DNA of 64,000 nt, from contig WNNJ02001588.1 in the NCBI GenBank assembly GCA_012934845.2, positions 62,001 to 126,000 on the forward strand. Reading direction: 5' to 3'. Origin of the DNA: Pomphorhynchus laevis. Its lineage: Eukaryota > Acanthocephala > Palaeacanthocephala > Echinorhynchida > Pomphorhynchidae. Shown here one piece after another: positions 25,775-36,675 of the stretch. The notes under the pieces were generated by a model that worked only from the letters and a program-made list of their open reading frames with translations, was not told the origin of the DNA and did not search any database. Every line of letters begins with the position of its first letter. Position 1 is the stretch's first letter. A program made the translations under genes and the position numbers.

Positions 25775-26584
25775 ATGGAGAATCCCACACGAAGAATAAA
25801 CCCCTTCCAGGCACTTGATCTGGCAGTTGACTCTCTTCCATCGTCAATTGATCAGTCCGCTCCTGGATACATTGAATTTAACAATACAAATGAAGTAACT
25901 GTCACGCTAGCTAATATACCAGGATCCAGTGTCGATACGTCAGTTTTTACAGGAACACATAAATTGTGTTCCTACAGAGATTGTGTACTTATAGAAGAAA
26001 ACGGAAAATTCACACTAAAAGTATTGAGCTCCGCAATCACAGTAAAGCCCCAAAGTCTTTCAAGCAAAATTAAGCCACATTTTGACACCTTTCTGCAACA
26101 ATGCGACAATTCATCAAATAATAACGACGCTGATGATCCTGAATCTTTACATATAAACTCACAGCCATAAACCGAAATTAGTAAAGAGACCGTCGGTTAT
26201 ATGGCACATGACGTACACACATTATCTGATTCTGAATTAACTGACAGTTTATCGAACGCAAATAGTGATAATCATGAATCGGACGGAAGTTTTAATTATG
26301 AAACAGAATTATTAACTGACTTTTGTGAAACAGATCAAATAATTACGCCCGCTATAAACAAACAGATGATACCGGAAAAAGGCCGGCTAGTTGTCAGTGG
26401 ATCGGTTGATTCAGATATTCTAGATGATCTGGCGCTATCTGAAAGTAGTGATAACGAAGATGAGGAAGTCCAACGCTATCGATTATGGACATTATACGGA
26501 GAGGTACTTAGCTTGTATTTTAGATTGAAAAGTTTAAATAAACGAAACGTTTTAAATATCTTTGATTTCGTGCTGGTGAAGTAA
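25775..26584 (+). pseudogene. eaf: EAF (ELL-associated factor) homologue, intronless, one internal stop
   Basis: The ATG at 25775 (MENPTRRINPFQALDL) opens a frame that continues 5' to at least 25562. Residues 15-105 fit the EAF N-terminal domain: LPSSIDQSAPGYIEF, EVTVTLANI, VFTGTHKL, DCVLIEENGKFTLKVLSS. In animals EAF binds ELL and helps elongation by RNA polymerase II. After an in-frame TAA at 26168-26170 the same frame resumes with an acidic serine-rich tail (SDILDDLALSESSDNEDEE) typical of EAF C-termini. No intron is visible. I infer a processed copy that is decaying, or a gene whose short intron or readthrough removes the stop. It lies antisense in an intron of the repeat-exon gene. No poly(A) or target duplication was found. 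Confidence 0.72.
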
Positions 26585-26748
26585 TATATATACAAACAAC
26601 ATTATTTTGTATATATAACATATGCGATTAGTAAACTAGTAAAGTTTACTAATCACATTAATTGTATTCAAATAATGGATCCTAGTAATCAATTTAACGA
26701 GAACTTTTTTACCTAAAAATGTTTGTGAGATAAATATATACAATTTTC

Positions 26749-26774
26749 CTGACGAAGCCGAGAGGCGAAACGTT
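26749..26774 (+). ncRNA. Hammerhead-like core, PLE tail remnant
   Basis: CTGACGA is followed by a GCC/GGC stem with a GAGA loop, then GAAACGTT. This fits the CUGANGA...GAAA core with one extra A at the base of stem II. GAAACGTTG recurs in the PLE tail at 1192-1200. No convincing stem I was found, so activity is doubtful. Confidence 0.45.
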
Positions 26775-27174
26775 GAAATAAAGAAATATTTGTCTTGCCC
26801 GTTTCCTGTTTAACGATCAAAATATATGAACACATTGTTACATAATCTAGGCCATCAACTCACGAGCATTGATCATAACTATATATAACAGTACATTAAT
26901 ACAGAAAACCTAAACTTTAAATTTATTGAAACGTTAAAACAACGCGAAAAAAAGAAAAAATTCGAAACGCGTTATTCAATAAATTAGAAGCTTTTGTTTC
27001 TGGGTTAATTTACTGTTAATTGCACATATTATACTATATTATATATTACAATATATAATAATATATAAACAATATATAATAATTAACAATATATAATATA
27101 TATTATATTGGATATATACATTTATTTTTATCAAAAAAATAAAGATTTTAAACATAAATTTTCCAAGCACTCAC

Positions 27175-27237
27175 ATGTCATCACTACTATAAATATCCAA
27201 TGAAGTACTTGATATAAAATCTGTCATATAGAATTTT
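27175..27237 (-). CDS. Repeat exon (63 nt)
   Basis: A TTTAG acceptor and a GTGAGT donor flank it. The peptide starts KFYMTDFISSTSLDI and continues YSSDD, one residue shorter than usual. Exon and flanks match 39983-40048 and its flanks, including the hairpin downstream on the plus strand, so both derive from one duplicated unit. Confidence 0.8.
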
Positions 27238-27787
27238 CTAAACAAATAAATTATTATATTTATATAATAGAAATCATAATTTTCATGCAAAAAAATTAAA
27301 AAAATTTATATTTCAAATTTCAAGACAGCATTATAAAGAAAACATGCAAAGATTAAATATTTATCAATAAAATGAATAAAATTGTATAAAGGTTGAGAGA
27401 TGGTAATTGTATGGTAAAAACACGTGAGTTATTTCAGCAAATTATAAATAAATTGAGTTAAAGTTTTATATATTGATTAAACTTTTACTTCAAATTGACT
27501 AATAATTTTATACTAATTTTTAAATTAGAACTTTAAAATTAAAATATCGCAAAATTAATATTTAAAAATCACATTATATATACAATATATATTGTATATT
27601 TCATTCGTAATATGAAAATAATATTACGTGTTTAGACTAAATGTAAAGCTACTATCAATAAAACGATCCCAGAATAACTCAATGCTAGCAAGTTCTTAAA
27701 AAGGTTTCAGGAATACATTTATATATTAATATTATATTTATATTATATATTTATATATTCAGATATTATTTATATCTGAAATATATA

Positions 27788-27852
27788 TACTAAATTATCG
27801 TAACAGTAACCAACCATAGACTTTGGTTGGTTACTGTTACGATAATTTAGTA
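27788..27852. repeat. Perfect 28-bp inverted repeat with 9-nt loop
   Basis: The left arm (27788-27815, ending GTAACCAACC) and right arm (27825-27852, starting GGTTGGTTAC) are perfectly complementary around ATAGACTTT. A shorter version with the same loop and 10-bp arms is at 40529-40557. It could be a folded small-RNA precursor, a transposon-derived palindrome or a replication artefact. Nearby, 27885-27990 is a PLE 3' UTR fragment. Confidence 0.9.
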
Positions 27853-28099
27853 TTTGAAAATATTTTAATGGATCCAGTATGATAACATAAGTTCCTCCTG
27901 ATGACCTCTTATAAATGTACATCATTTATTAGTCAATTTATAAAAATTAACTTTTATTTTAAATTTTAAATTTAAAATTGGTATAAATATATATTGTATA
28001 AAATCTTATAAATTTATTATGTATCTTTAATTTAATTTATATAGTCGATTAATAATATAAGTCGACTCAGATATCTGATCTGATTAGTAGCACTGATGA

Positions 28100-28350
28100 G
28101 CTCCTACAATATTTTGATCAAACGAAGAATGAACAGGGTGATAATCTGTCACTTTTAGACGACAACTTGAGCATCGAAATGACGGAGTAATCGTCAAAAC
28201 TCATCAGAAGAATAAAGTACCCTATGGTTGTTTCTGTTGCTTGTGTAACATTGTGAATAAAGGTGTTTCCGACATTTTTGCTTAATTGACTGATGATTGC
28301 GCTCTTTACCAGATCAAATGGCTGTGCGGACCATCCTTAAACACTATAAA
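28100..28350. repeat. Dispersed repeat, inverted relative at 52628-52760
   Basis: Sequence around GTGTTTCCGACATTTTTGC and CTCTTTACCAGATC matches the reverse complement of 52628-52760. A looser match (TGACATTGTAAA, TTCCGACATTT) lies at 42255-42285 and 45750-45790. It is non-coding. The sequence TCGAAATGACG near 28175 is partly self-complementary. Confidence 0.6.
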
Positions 28351-28886
28351 GAGGTTGTTGTTAAATTGTCGCTGCACTGATTTGATTCTTAATGGACACG
28401 GTATGTATATTAGTAGTGCACGGATGTGCTGAGTAAACAACGCTCCTGGATTTCTTACGAAATTCGGAATTTATAGAAAATGGTGTTTGTTGAAAGATTA
28501 GACATTGATTTACCACTTTTAGTCACCATGTCACTTCTAGAAGGCAGAAACGCCTTTATTCAAAAGCGGAAATATTAAGCAGTGTTGGAAACGACTTTAT
28601 TCACAGAAAACCGAAACCATGCGTATATTTGCACGCTTAAATTGATGTATAGTTAAACTGCAATACGAACTGTTATGCACAGAGCTCATCTTAAAAAAAT
28701 GATTTATTTTAACGTGGCAAATGCGTGCCAGCGCACGCTTACATGACCACAAAAAAACAAGACTGTGAATCAGGTGTCAAGAAGGTGTGAAAAAATCTTA
28801 AATCCTCTCTGATAATACAGATAAAGATAGTTAAGGAAAGTTCTGCTTTTTGAGCTTTCAACACTGTTAAAGCGTATGTTATTTTG

Positions 28887-28976
28887 CCTATGGATGATTA
28901 TTAAAATCACGGTACTGATGAGCTCCGTTAGAGCGAAACGCTTCTACCGTTGTAGAAGTTTGTCGTCACACATAGG
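28887..28976 (+). ncRNA. Type I hammerhead ribozyme, family 1, copy 2a
   Basis: The core is complete: CTGATGA 28915-28921, stem II GCTC/GAGC, GAAA 28935-28938. Stem I pairs GGTA with TACC (28945-28948), and CCTATG (28887) with CATAGG (28971). Compared with 1486-1490, the TACTG to TACCG change preserves pairing. Stem III is weakened (ACGCTT instead of ACGCGT). Confidence 0.8.
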
Positions 28977-29350
28977 ATGACTGGTCATACGTAGCGACTT
29001 TGAATATTGCGAGAATAATTCGGTTCTATTTCTTGGTCTGATTAAAATATGTAGAATGCTGCATGGTGTTTATGCCTCATCATGAGGAAAACATAGTGAT
29101 TTATTTACGAGTACACCATTGAGTGTCCCAGGGCAGATGTAACAACAAATTATATTTTATATATTTGTATACTTGAAAGTATCCCTGTAAAACAGCATTT
29201 CTATTAAAAAGAATTTAGTGCCTGATGCATGGTTAAACTGTAATAGTCACTGCCATGCACAGAGCTTATGCTAAATTTCCTCTGATGATTCAGATTAAGA
29301 GTAGTTCTGTTTTTCGAGCTTTAGACATTGTTTAAGCGTGTGTTAAGGTG

Positions 29351-29439
29351 CCTATGGATGATTATAAAAGTCACGGTACTGATGAGCTCCGTTAGAGCAA
29401 ACGCGTTCACGGTTGTTGAAGTGTGTCGTCAAACATAGA
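29351..29439 (+). ncRNA. Hammerhead ribozyme, family 1, copy 2b (core damaged)
   Basis: CTGATGA 29379-29385 and stem II are intact, but the sequence after stem II reads AAA instead of GAAA, so the conserved G is lost. The outer stem I strand is also changed (CATAGA). Probably inactive. Confidence 0.75.
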
Positions 29440-29574
29440 ATGGCTGGGCATACGTAGCGACTTTGAATATTGCGAGAATAATTCGGTTCTAATTCGGTTA
29501 TATATATTATTGCTGTTTGATCGCTGCCAGGGATTAACGATTGTTAATGTAGATATAATATCATAATATTTTCT

Positions 29575-30065
29575 AAACAGAAGCTGGTACAAAGTAGTTT
29601 ACAGCTGATAAGTTAACTTCCACAGAATTCTGTATGTTTCTTATACAAATTTACCAGCGAACAGCTTTAATATTCAAAATATTTATGAAAAATGACTACA
29701 TCTTCATTCATATTTCTATTTTATTATCATTATCTCTTCAATATTGTTCGTCATGATGTTTTGTAATCCAAAGCTCTTTTTAATTTATAAATGATGCACC
29801 CTTTTAGAAGATTTTTAAAAACGGACGTTGTATCATATATTGAGACACAAAAATTATTGAAATTTAACCAATAAACAATATTTTCAAATCTTCTTTGACA
29901 TTAATCTTAAACTTCCTTAACATCAATCTGTATTAGCGATTAAATATCTAAAAATTTCTAAACTGTGTAACACGGAATTGTGCAATATATTTATTTTTAT
30001 CCGTCATATTGCTCTTGACTATGGTTGAATGCAAGTTTTAAATCCGATCACACCAAAAAATAGAA
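29575..30065. repeat. Diverged copy of the exon-bearing unit's intron
   Basis: This matches 37848-38330, 44352-44850 and part of 48895-49090 (AGAAGCTGGTAC..., CGTCATGATGTTTTGTAATC, ACGGACGTTGTATCATAT). The exon expected next to it is at 31120-31185, so about 1 kb of other AT-rich sequence (30066-31119) has been added between them. That stretch has no recognised feature. Confidence 0.85.
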
Positions 30066-31119
30066 ACTGATAAAATGACAGAAACAAGAAAGAATTAATA
30101 ACAATTTTAAAAATTAGCTTTTCAATTAACAATTCAAAAAATTAGCTCTTTGAGAAATCAGCTTTTTAAAAAACTTTTCTTTTCAAAAAAAATCTGCTTT
30201 TGAAATTATCACCTTCTCTAAAAAGATAATCGCATCGCATCGTCCAATGCGTCACATGCGGCGCATGCGCCATGAGTTGACTACCTCTGCTGTAAACGAT
30301 ATGTTATAACCAGAAATAACATATTCAGATGTCTGATTTAGTTAATCACGTGCTCAAGTAAAATATAATTACATCCTGAGATTTTATTTTTTTATTATAA
30401 AAAATAAAATTAAAATGGAATATACCAAATATAATTAAAAACAAATAAATGCATACTGTGTATGCATTTATAAAGAGTACACGTGTACTCTTTATTTTTG
30501 GAAATAAAACTTGATTTACTGGCTACTAAATCAATATCTCTATTGAGCAATTGATTTGGTAGAATAGAATCGCAAATTGATTTAATTCATAAACTGTTCA
30601 ACTCAGACATAAAGCATAAGTTATTAAATTACATTAAATATGTAATTTATTATTATTTATTAATATCTAGAAATTAAGTTTTAATTTAGATTTAACATTT
30701 TTTTAAATCATTTAAAAAATGAGATTTTTTAAAAAATCTCATTATTAATCTCATTAATCAATTTTAATGCTCGAAACTCAAAGGACGTAATAAATTATCC
30801 GCTACTTATTTAAAGTAAATTACGTTAATTTATTAAAAAAGGCTTTTCAATTATCAATTTAATAAAATTAACTTTTTAAGAAATCAGCTTTTAAAACACT
30901 TAACTTTTCAACAAAAATCAGCTTTTGAAAATATCACCTTTTCCAAAAATCAGCTTTTTAAAAAAAGAGATTTTTTAAATGTCATAAACTCTCAGCTATA
31001 CATTAACTTGCAGGATATTGAACTGTTAGAAATGCAATAAAAACATTAAGAAAAAAGATTTATAAAAAATAAAAAAAATTGAAAACAAAAATGACAATTT
31101 GAAAATCACTTCTACTTAC

Positions 31120-31185
31120 ATTAATTTAGCATTAGCAGAAATAGCAATTGAAGAGTGTGAATCGAAGCACGTATCAATCAACTCT
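31120..31185 (-). CDS. Repeat exon (66 nt), type A
   Basis: A TTTTAAG acceptor and GTAAGT donor flank it. The peptide starts ELIDTCFDSHSSIAI and continues SANAKL. It has the complete D-S-H-S-S-I-x-I-S-A-N-A core. Confidence 0.82.
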
Positions 31186-31599
31186 CTTAAAATAAAATAA
31201 AAATAATTGGAAAGAAGTGATGAGTTAAAGACATTTTTGTCATTTTTAATATTTAGAATAAATCATTTTTCATTAAGTTTTATTTATAATTTAAAATTAT
31301 TTATTATTTATTATTCAAAAGAAAATAAAGTATTTGATTTAAATTAGTTTGATATCAATCGTTAATTCGATTAAACTATTTATTCATAAGTTAACTATGC
31401 CAATACATACAGGTAAATTATCAAATTTAAAAAGGTCGTATCAACAACCTCAAGAAGGATCTACAACTGAATTTGCAACCAAATTCAGTTGTAAACTGAG
31501 CTTTTACTAGAACGTACCATGGCAGTCATGAATATACAAGACATGACATAGCCGAATACGATAAATCAACAATAGAATATAGTCGAATACGCACACATT

Positions 31600-32770
31600 A
31601 AGCCAAGGGCGGGTACAGTGCTCAGTTTGTCACAGGCTCTTTGACGCTAACGCTTCCGGAGTGGTACAAAAGCAGGGACAAACGCTAGGATGTCGCGATT
31701 ATTAACTTCCGCTTGCCATATTTAATACAACACTAACTCGTCAAGATATATCCCTGAAACTGCCGTGGACACCGGCGAAAGCACATAGCACTATTTTTGC
31801 ACTGAGCTGTTATCTTTGAATTTTCGTGCACGAGAACACAAAATGCAAGAACCCCTCGGACCTACTTGCCCCGAATGCACGAATAATTCTCAAGATCCCA
31901 CGTGGATATAGAGCATGCTTCACTTCGAATATGGCAGATCTGGTTGATGCAGTCGTCTCGAATCCTTCCGACAAAACCGCATGGTAAAACATGATATGTT
32001 TCCCAAAAGTCGTCATGATCATCCGCTGGAAAGACACTGATTAAGCTGAAATTCGCCGACTTACTAGAGTGATCAATATGAAGAGTAACAGCTACGATGG
32101 CCCCATCAAAATCAGTCAAGACTAACTAATTCACCACCGCTCAAGTCCAGAAGAAAGCGAAGAATATCGGAGATGTAAAGCCTCAAAAAAAATCGAGGAT
32201 GGAGATATTCGAAGAGACGTCCGTACGTTATGCAGTGACGCAGCCTTGATGCCGACTGACCAGGCAACTTTCGTTGATTTGCAGGCAAAACATCGTGTGT
32301 GATGCCAAATTACTGGCCTTTCACAAGAAAGATGGAGGAGTTCGTTCAATTGCAGTAAGCTGTACAATAAGGCGAGTAGCCTCAAAAATCGCAAGCAGGC
32401 ACGCCACGGTGGTGATGGTTAAATGGTTACTCCCAGTTCAGTTCGGTGATAGTGTGCCGCGAGGAATCGAGGTCGCAATCCACGCGACACGATAGTTTCT
32501 ACGCAGCACAGCCGGCAGTTCACAAACGTTGGTAAAACTTGATTCTACAATGCGTTAACTACATCAAGCATGACGTATTTCTGAACTATGTTTCCAGAGG
32601 TATTCTAGATATCCCACCTTACAGTTCACATATGATGCTATAAGCCGAGCCATCTATTTTTCAGCGACAACATCGTTGAGTCCCAAGGTGTACAAAGACC
32701 CACTCAGCCTAATTTTTGCTGCTATCGTTTGATAGCTCCGAAATTACTTGTACACTACACATTTTTAAAA
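31600..32770 (+). mobile_element. RLE-type LINE fragment (decayed), plus strand
   Basis: Plus-strand reading gives KIPRGYRACFTSNMADLVDA near 31890, DIRRDVRTLCSDAALMPTDQ near 32210, KDGGVRSIAV near 32330, PVQFGDSVPRGIEVAIHATR near 32430-32490 and SPKVYKDPLSLIF near 32690. These align in order with the minus-strand LINE at 6370-9340 (RIPRSARR, FVPRQFGVGIPRGVEA, GVQQGDPLGPLIF). The copy ends within the RT. About six breaks. Confidence 0.8.
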
Positions 32771-32837
32771 CGCTACGTATGCGGTAAAACTGCTAATGCA
32801 TCATTGATTGCAAACGTTCTTTGACAGTCACTTAAAC

Positions 32838-35800
32838 GGTTTTGAAAAATTTCATGAGTACTGTCGGAGGATTAATGAAAAGCGGAAATTTGCAGTTTCC
32901 AGCAAATCCAATCAAAATCAAGGAAAATTCTTTGGAGAAAAAGTAAAATCCGACTTAATAAACGACAAGCAGGTCAGTGAATTTATTTATATTACTGGTG
33001 AGGGGGAATTACTTCCTCCAATCCCTAAAACAAAAAATTTAGGGGTGATAACTCTATTAAAACCCCTTGAGAGACATTCTCTTTATAATCGCTTCCTGCG
33101 TGATTTTGCTATAAAGTTCAGAAATAGAGTGGTTTTTAATTCAGTGAGATATTTGGAAACAACGATTATGATATCTTTCGCTTCCGAAGAAGCACTAAAC
33201 GAATATGATACATTCTTTCTAAATAATTATACAGATATTGGCAGATTCGAAACAAAGCCAATTATGGCAAGTATAAAAATAAATAATCTTCCTACTGCCC
33301 TGGAAGAGGACGATTTAGAAAATCTTAAAAAAACCTACAAAATACAGAATGTTAGGCCTCTAACTGGCCGCAATGGTGATCACATTAATGTGGGTTTTAT
33401 TCTGCTCCTGTGGGGCAAGCTGAAGTATTGACTAAATCACATTTTAACCCATTCTTGGGTTTCAACCTGAGATTTTCGATTGTTTCAACGGAAGAATTTA
33501 CATACCCGCACTGCAGCCGTTGCCATAAATGGGGGCACTGGGCCTCCAGCTGCAGTGCAGCGGCTTGCTGCGGCAAATGTGGGCAGCTTGAATGCTCCAC
33601 TGACTCACCTTGTCTGAACCCCGCAAAATGCCTCAACTGCGGAGAGGAGCATGCGGCATGGGCAAGAAAATGCCCCCACTTTAAATTATACCTAAGTAGG
33701 TTTCAAGGGCCGATAATCCAAAAAGAGTCATTCTTTAAGGTGGCATTCAGTGCTCCAGTTTCTGAATTATACTCAGATCTCAAATCCGAGACCTTCATGA
33801 AGCAAATTGAGCAGTTAATAATAAATACCGTGGCCAATATGTTTATTAGCCCGGCTTCCGTGCCTGCTCCAGCCCAAAAGTCAAACAAGAGGGGAGCTTC
33901 GGCTAACGCCGTCCCCCGTTAAAAATCGGTAAGCTTATCCAACAAATGCAGCTTAGGGGAAGTGAAGATGCGGCCCAGGGGCAAGTGCCTCCCATGGACG
34001 GGGCTGGTGGTGGGAAGGGAAACATTCCCGCTCCTAGCTTGGTCTAGGTTGGCAATCCCCCAATCAAACTAGTTCATCACAATGCAGAGTACTCGTGAGC
34101 CTTTTTCACTGAATATCCTTCAGTGGAACTCGGGAGGGGCTTCCGCCCTTAGACTTCTATCTGGTAGAAACGCAGATGTTATATTCCTTCAGGAGACGCG
34201 GTCTATCCGTCTTCCCCATGACATTACTCGATATATCCCAAAGCATATCAGTTCCCACTATACTCCGTACATAACCCCACCCCACTCCTCTTCATCTCAA
34301 GGACTCTTGACCTTAGTTAAGTGCTCCTTAAGGTCTTCCCTCTTGCTAAACTACTCATGTCCAGCCTTGTCTTGTCTGGTAGTTTCATTTAGTAAGAACG
34401 GAACACGCCTCAGTCTAGCCAATGTTTACATTCGTCCATGGGAGATCCACAAGAATCGTGACCTCCGGATGGTATTATCGACAGCGGCTATGACATGATT
34501 CTAGGAGACTTCAACGACAGAACTGGTCGTTGGATCAACGCATCACTTCGCAGAGCCAGAACGATTACTTTATTCACAAACCACCTGCCCTCACTTTTCA
34601 TTGCACATCATCAAATTCAATCCTCGACATTTTACTGCTTCACTCGAGGTGGTTGCTTAAACCCCACTGCATGGAGCATTCGCGTCAACAGTTGACCACC
34701 TCTCATGACCTCATTCGTTGGAGGATAGAGGAGGATATGTTGCTTCGAAGAAGGTTTCACTTTGATCCAATCAGAGTGGCCTTCTTTCAAGCGGCTATCC
34801 GGCTCTTCCCAAGAATAGGAAATGAGAGTTTAACCGTATTCAATGCCTACTTCTCCTCGCAAGCTACCGCGATTTATCGACTACCTATTAAGGTCGCTTA
34901 TACAATCCCACTCCTACAAAACTCAAGGTCCTAGCTAAATTGCTGAACCTTCCTAATCTCTCTGCTTCCGCCAGACAAACCCTCTCAAATGAATACTGGA
35001 GCACTAGATATAGGTTTTAGCTGGGTAGGGATAAGACGAATATTGCTCGCCTTAACCTGTCTCAGTCTTCCTTCTGGAAGATAGTCAAGAAGGAAAAGTT
35101 TGTGTGTTGGAAGGATAGAGCATTGGGTTGGATAGGGAATGTAGGCCTTGATAAAGTTTTGGAGGAGTCACTAGCCCTACACAACTATAGAGCCACTCAA
35201 TCACCTCAACCAATCCCGCCTTGGTGTAACTTCAGAAATAGGGATCTATCTGTTACGGATATCTTTAACTCATAGGGTCCACTCCCGGGCACATCCAAAT
35301 CCGTCGCTCCACTTTCTTCTCGGGTCTGTCAGCTTTTGACAGCTGATCAGAGAAGAGAGGTGGCCGTCACAATGATTTTAGCCTCCCCATCTGATGTAGC
35401 AGGCATCAATATAAGTAAGCGTGTTTTTATTCCTAAGAAAAAATCCTGCTCATGCCCAAAAGATTTGCGACCCATTTCGATTCAAAATGCCCTCGTGTCG
35501 ATTTACGAAAAAGCGCTTGCGCGTAAAATTCGCGGCCATTTAAGTAGGCGTAATTTGATCCCTCCTGGTTTTCATGGGTTTGTCAAAGGTTGCTCGGTAC
35601 ATTCAGCAGTTGGTGAGGTGGAGCAGATTTGTCGGGAAAATAGCCATCGCCTGGCTGTGGCTGTTTTCCTAGACTTTTCTGCTGCATTTGACCGCATCTC
35701 CATTCCTTTTGTGATCTCTTCTCTCAGGTCCCTCGGGTTGCCTGCGAGAATTGTGAACAGAGTGGAGATCCTGCTGTATACCAAGCGATTTTACTATGAA

Positions 35801-36675
35801 GACGACCCTGATGCGCGTCAGTTTTACCTTATTACGGGTGTACCTCAAGGATCCCCTCTTTCTCCTATCTTATATCTTGCTGCCTTCGTTAACCTATTCA
35901 AAATATTTAAACGCGAACAACGTCTTGTGGTGTATGCTGGTGACACCACAGCCCTGTTCACTGGACACAGGTGTAAAGACGTAGTCTCTGACATCAGCCG
36001 TTTCTTTTTAAGATTAAAAGACCAGTTACACATATCCAATCTTATTTTAAACTCTGCTAAATCGCAGGCGGTTGTCTTTCATGGTACCCCTGCAACTAAG
36101 AAAAAACTTAAGAGATTAGCACTCACGGCGTCTCCTCCATATTTGCCTCTGAACCACTTCCCACCTTCACAAGTCGAGTAAAATACCTGGGGTTCACCGT
36201 TACGGTGAACTGGTCGGCAAAAGCCGACCTGTATAGACTTAAACGTATCCTGAAGAAAGCTAGGTGGGCCCTGAAACGGGCTTAGCATCTGTCGTTGAAA
36301 CGGAAAACCCAGGTGCGCCTTTGGGGCACCTGGACTATCTTGGGTTTAGTCTTCTTCCCAAGATAACGTCCCCCAGAGCAAAGCCTAAGGTTTCTTAAGC
36401 TCCTTGTCTCTCGTTTACCTAGCATAGTCTGCACCGATTGGATTCTTCGGGGGGTGAAAGACTACGGTGGTTCAGTCGGAAGGCGGCGTGTTGGATTGAT
36501 TGAAGGGGGGCTCATATCCCCATGGATTTGAGGACATAAAAAGCTGGAAGACGAGGAAAAGATTATGATAAACCAAAAAAGTTTTTTTGGTTGACTGTTC
36601 GAAGTTTTTGTTTGACTATTGACTGTAAATTCTTTACTTTTTGTGTTGTTATGTAACAAAATCATTTATTTATTT
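32838..36675 (+). mobile_element. LINE with gag-like ORF1, AP endonuclease and RT (Jockey/R1-like)
   Basis: The element is bounded by a 12-bp target duplication, AGTCACTTAAAC, at 32826-32837 and 36676-36687. The empty site is preserved in the related repeat near 43190. ORF1 (to 33922, split once) has three zinc knuckles (CSRCHKWGHWASSC and following). ORF2 begins at ATG 34082 (SLNILQWNSGGASALRLL, ILGDFNDRTGRW: AP endonuclease). The RT at 35336-36181 has LDFSAAFDRIS, GVPQGSPLSPILY and YAGDTT in place of YADD. The 3' end is ATTT repeats. ORF2 has several breaks. There is no ATG in frame at the 5' end of the insert, so it is probably 5'-truncated. Confidence 0.9.

Larger units (their letters stand above)
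28644..29492 (+). mobile_element. Retrozyme-like hammerhead repeat, family 1, copy 2
   Basis: Two tandem units of the same family as 1355-1867 are preceded by the end of a third (28644-28700). The CTGATGA cores at 28915 and 29379 are exactly 464 bp apart. No coding potential. The copy is truncated near 29492, where AATTCGGTTCTA continues into unrelated sequence. Confidence 0.78.

Noticed and set aside
28085-28125. CTGATGAGCTCC as a third hammerhead of family 1
   Set aside because: No matching stem II or GAAA follows; the rest of the fold is absent.
35572-36288. Minus-strand open frames opposite the LINE RT
   Set aside because: They are antisense shadows of the plus-strand RT, which has the conserved motifs.
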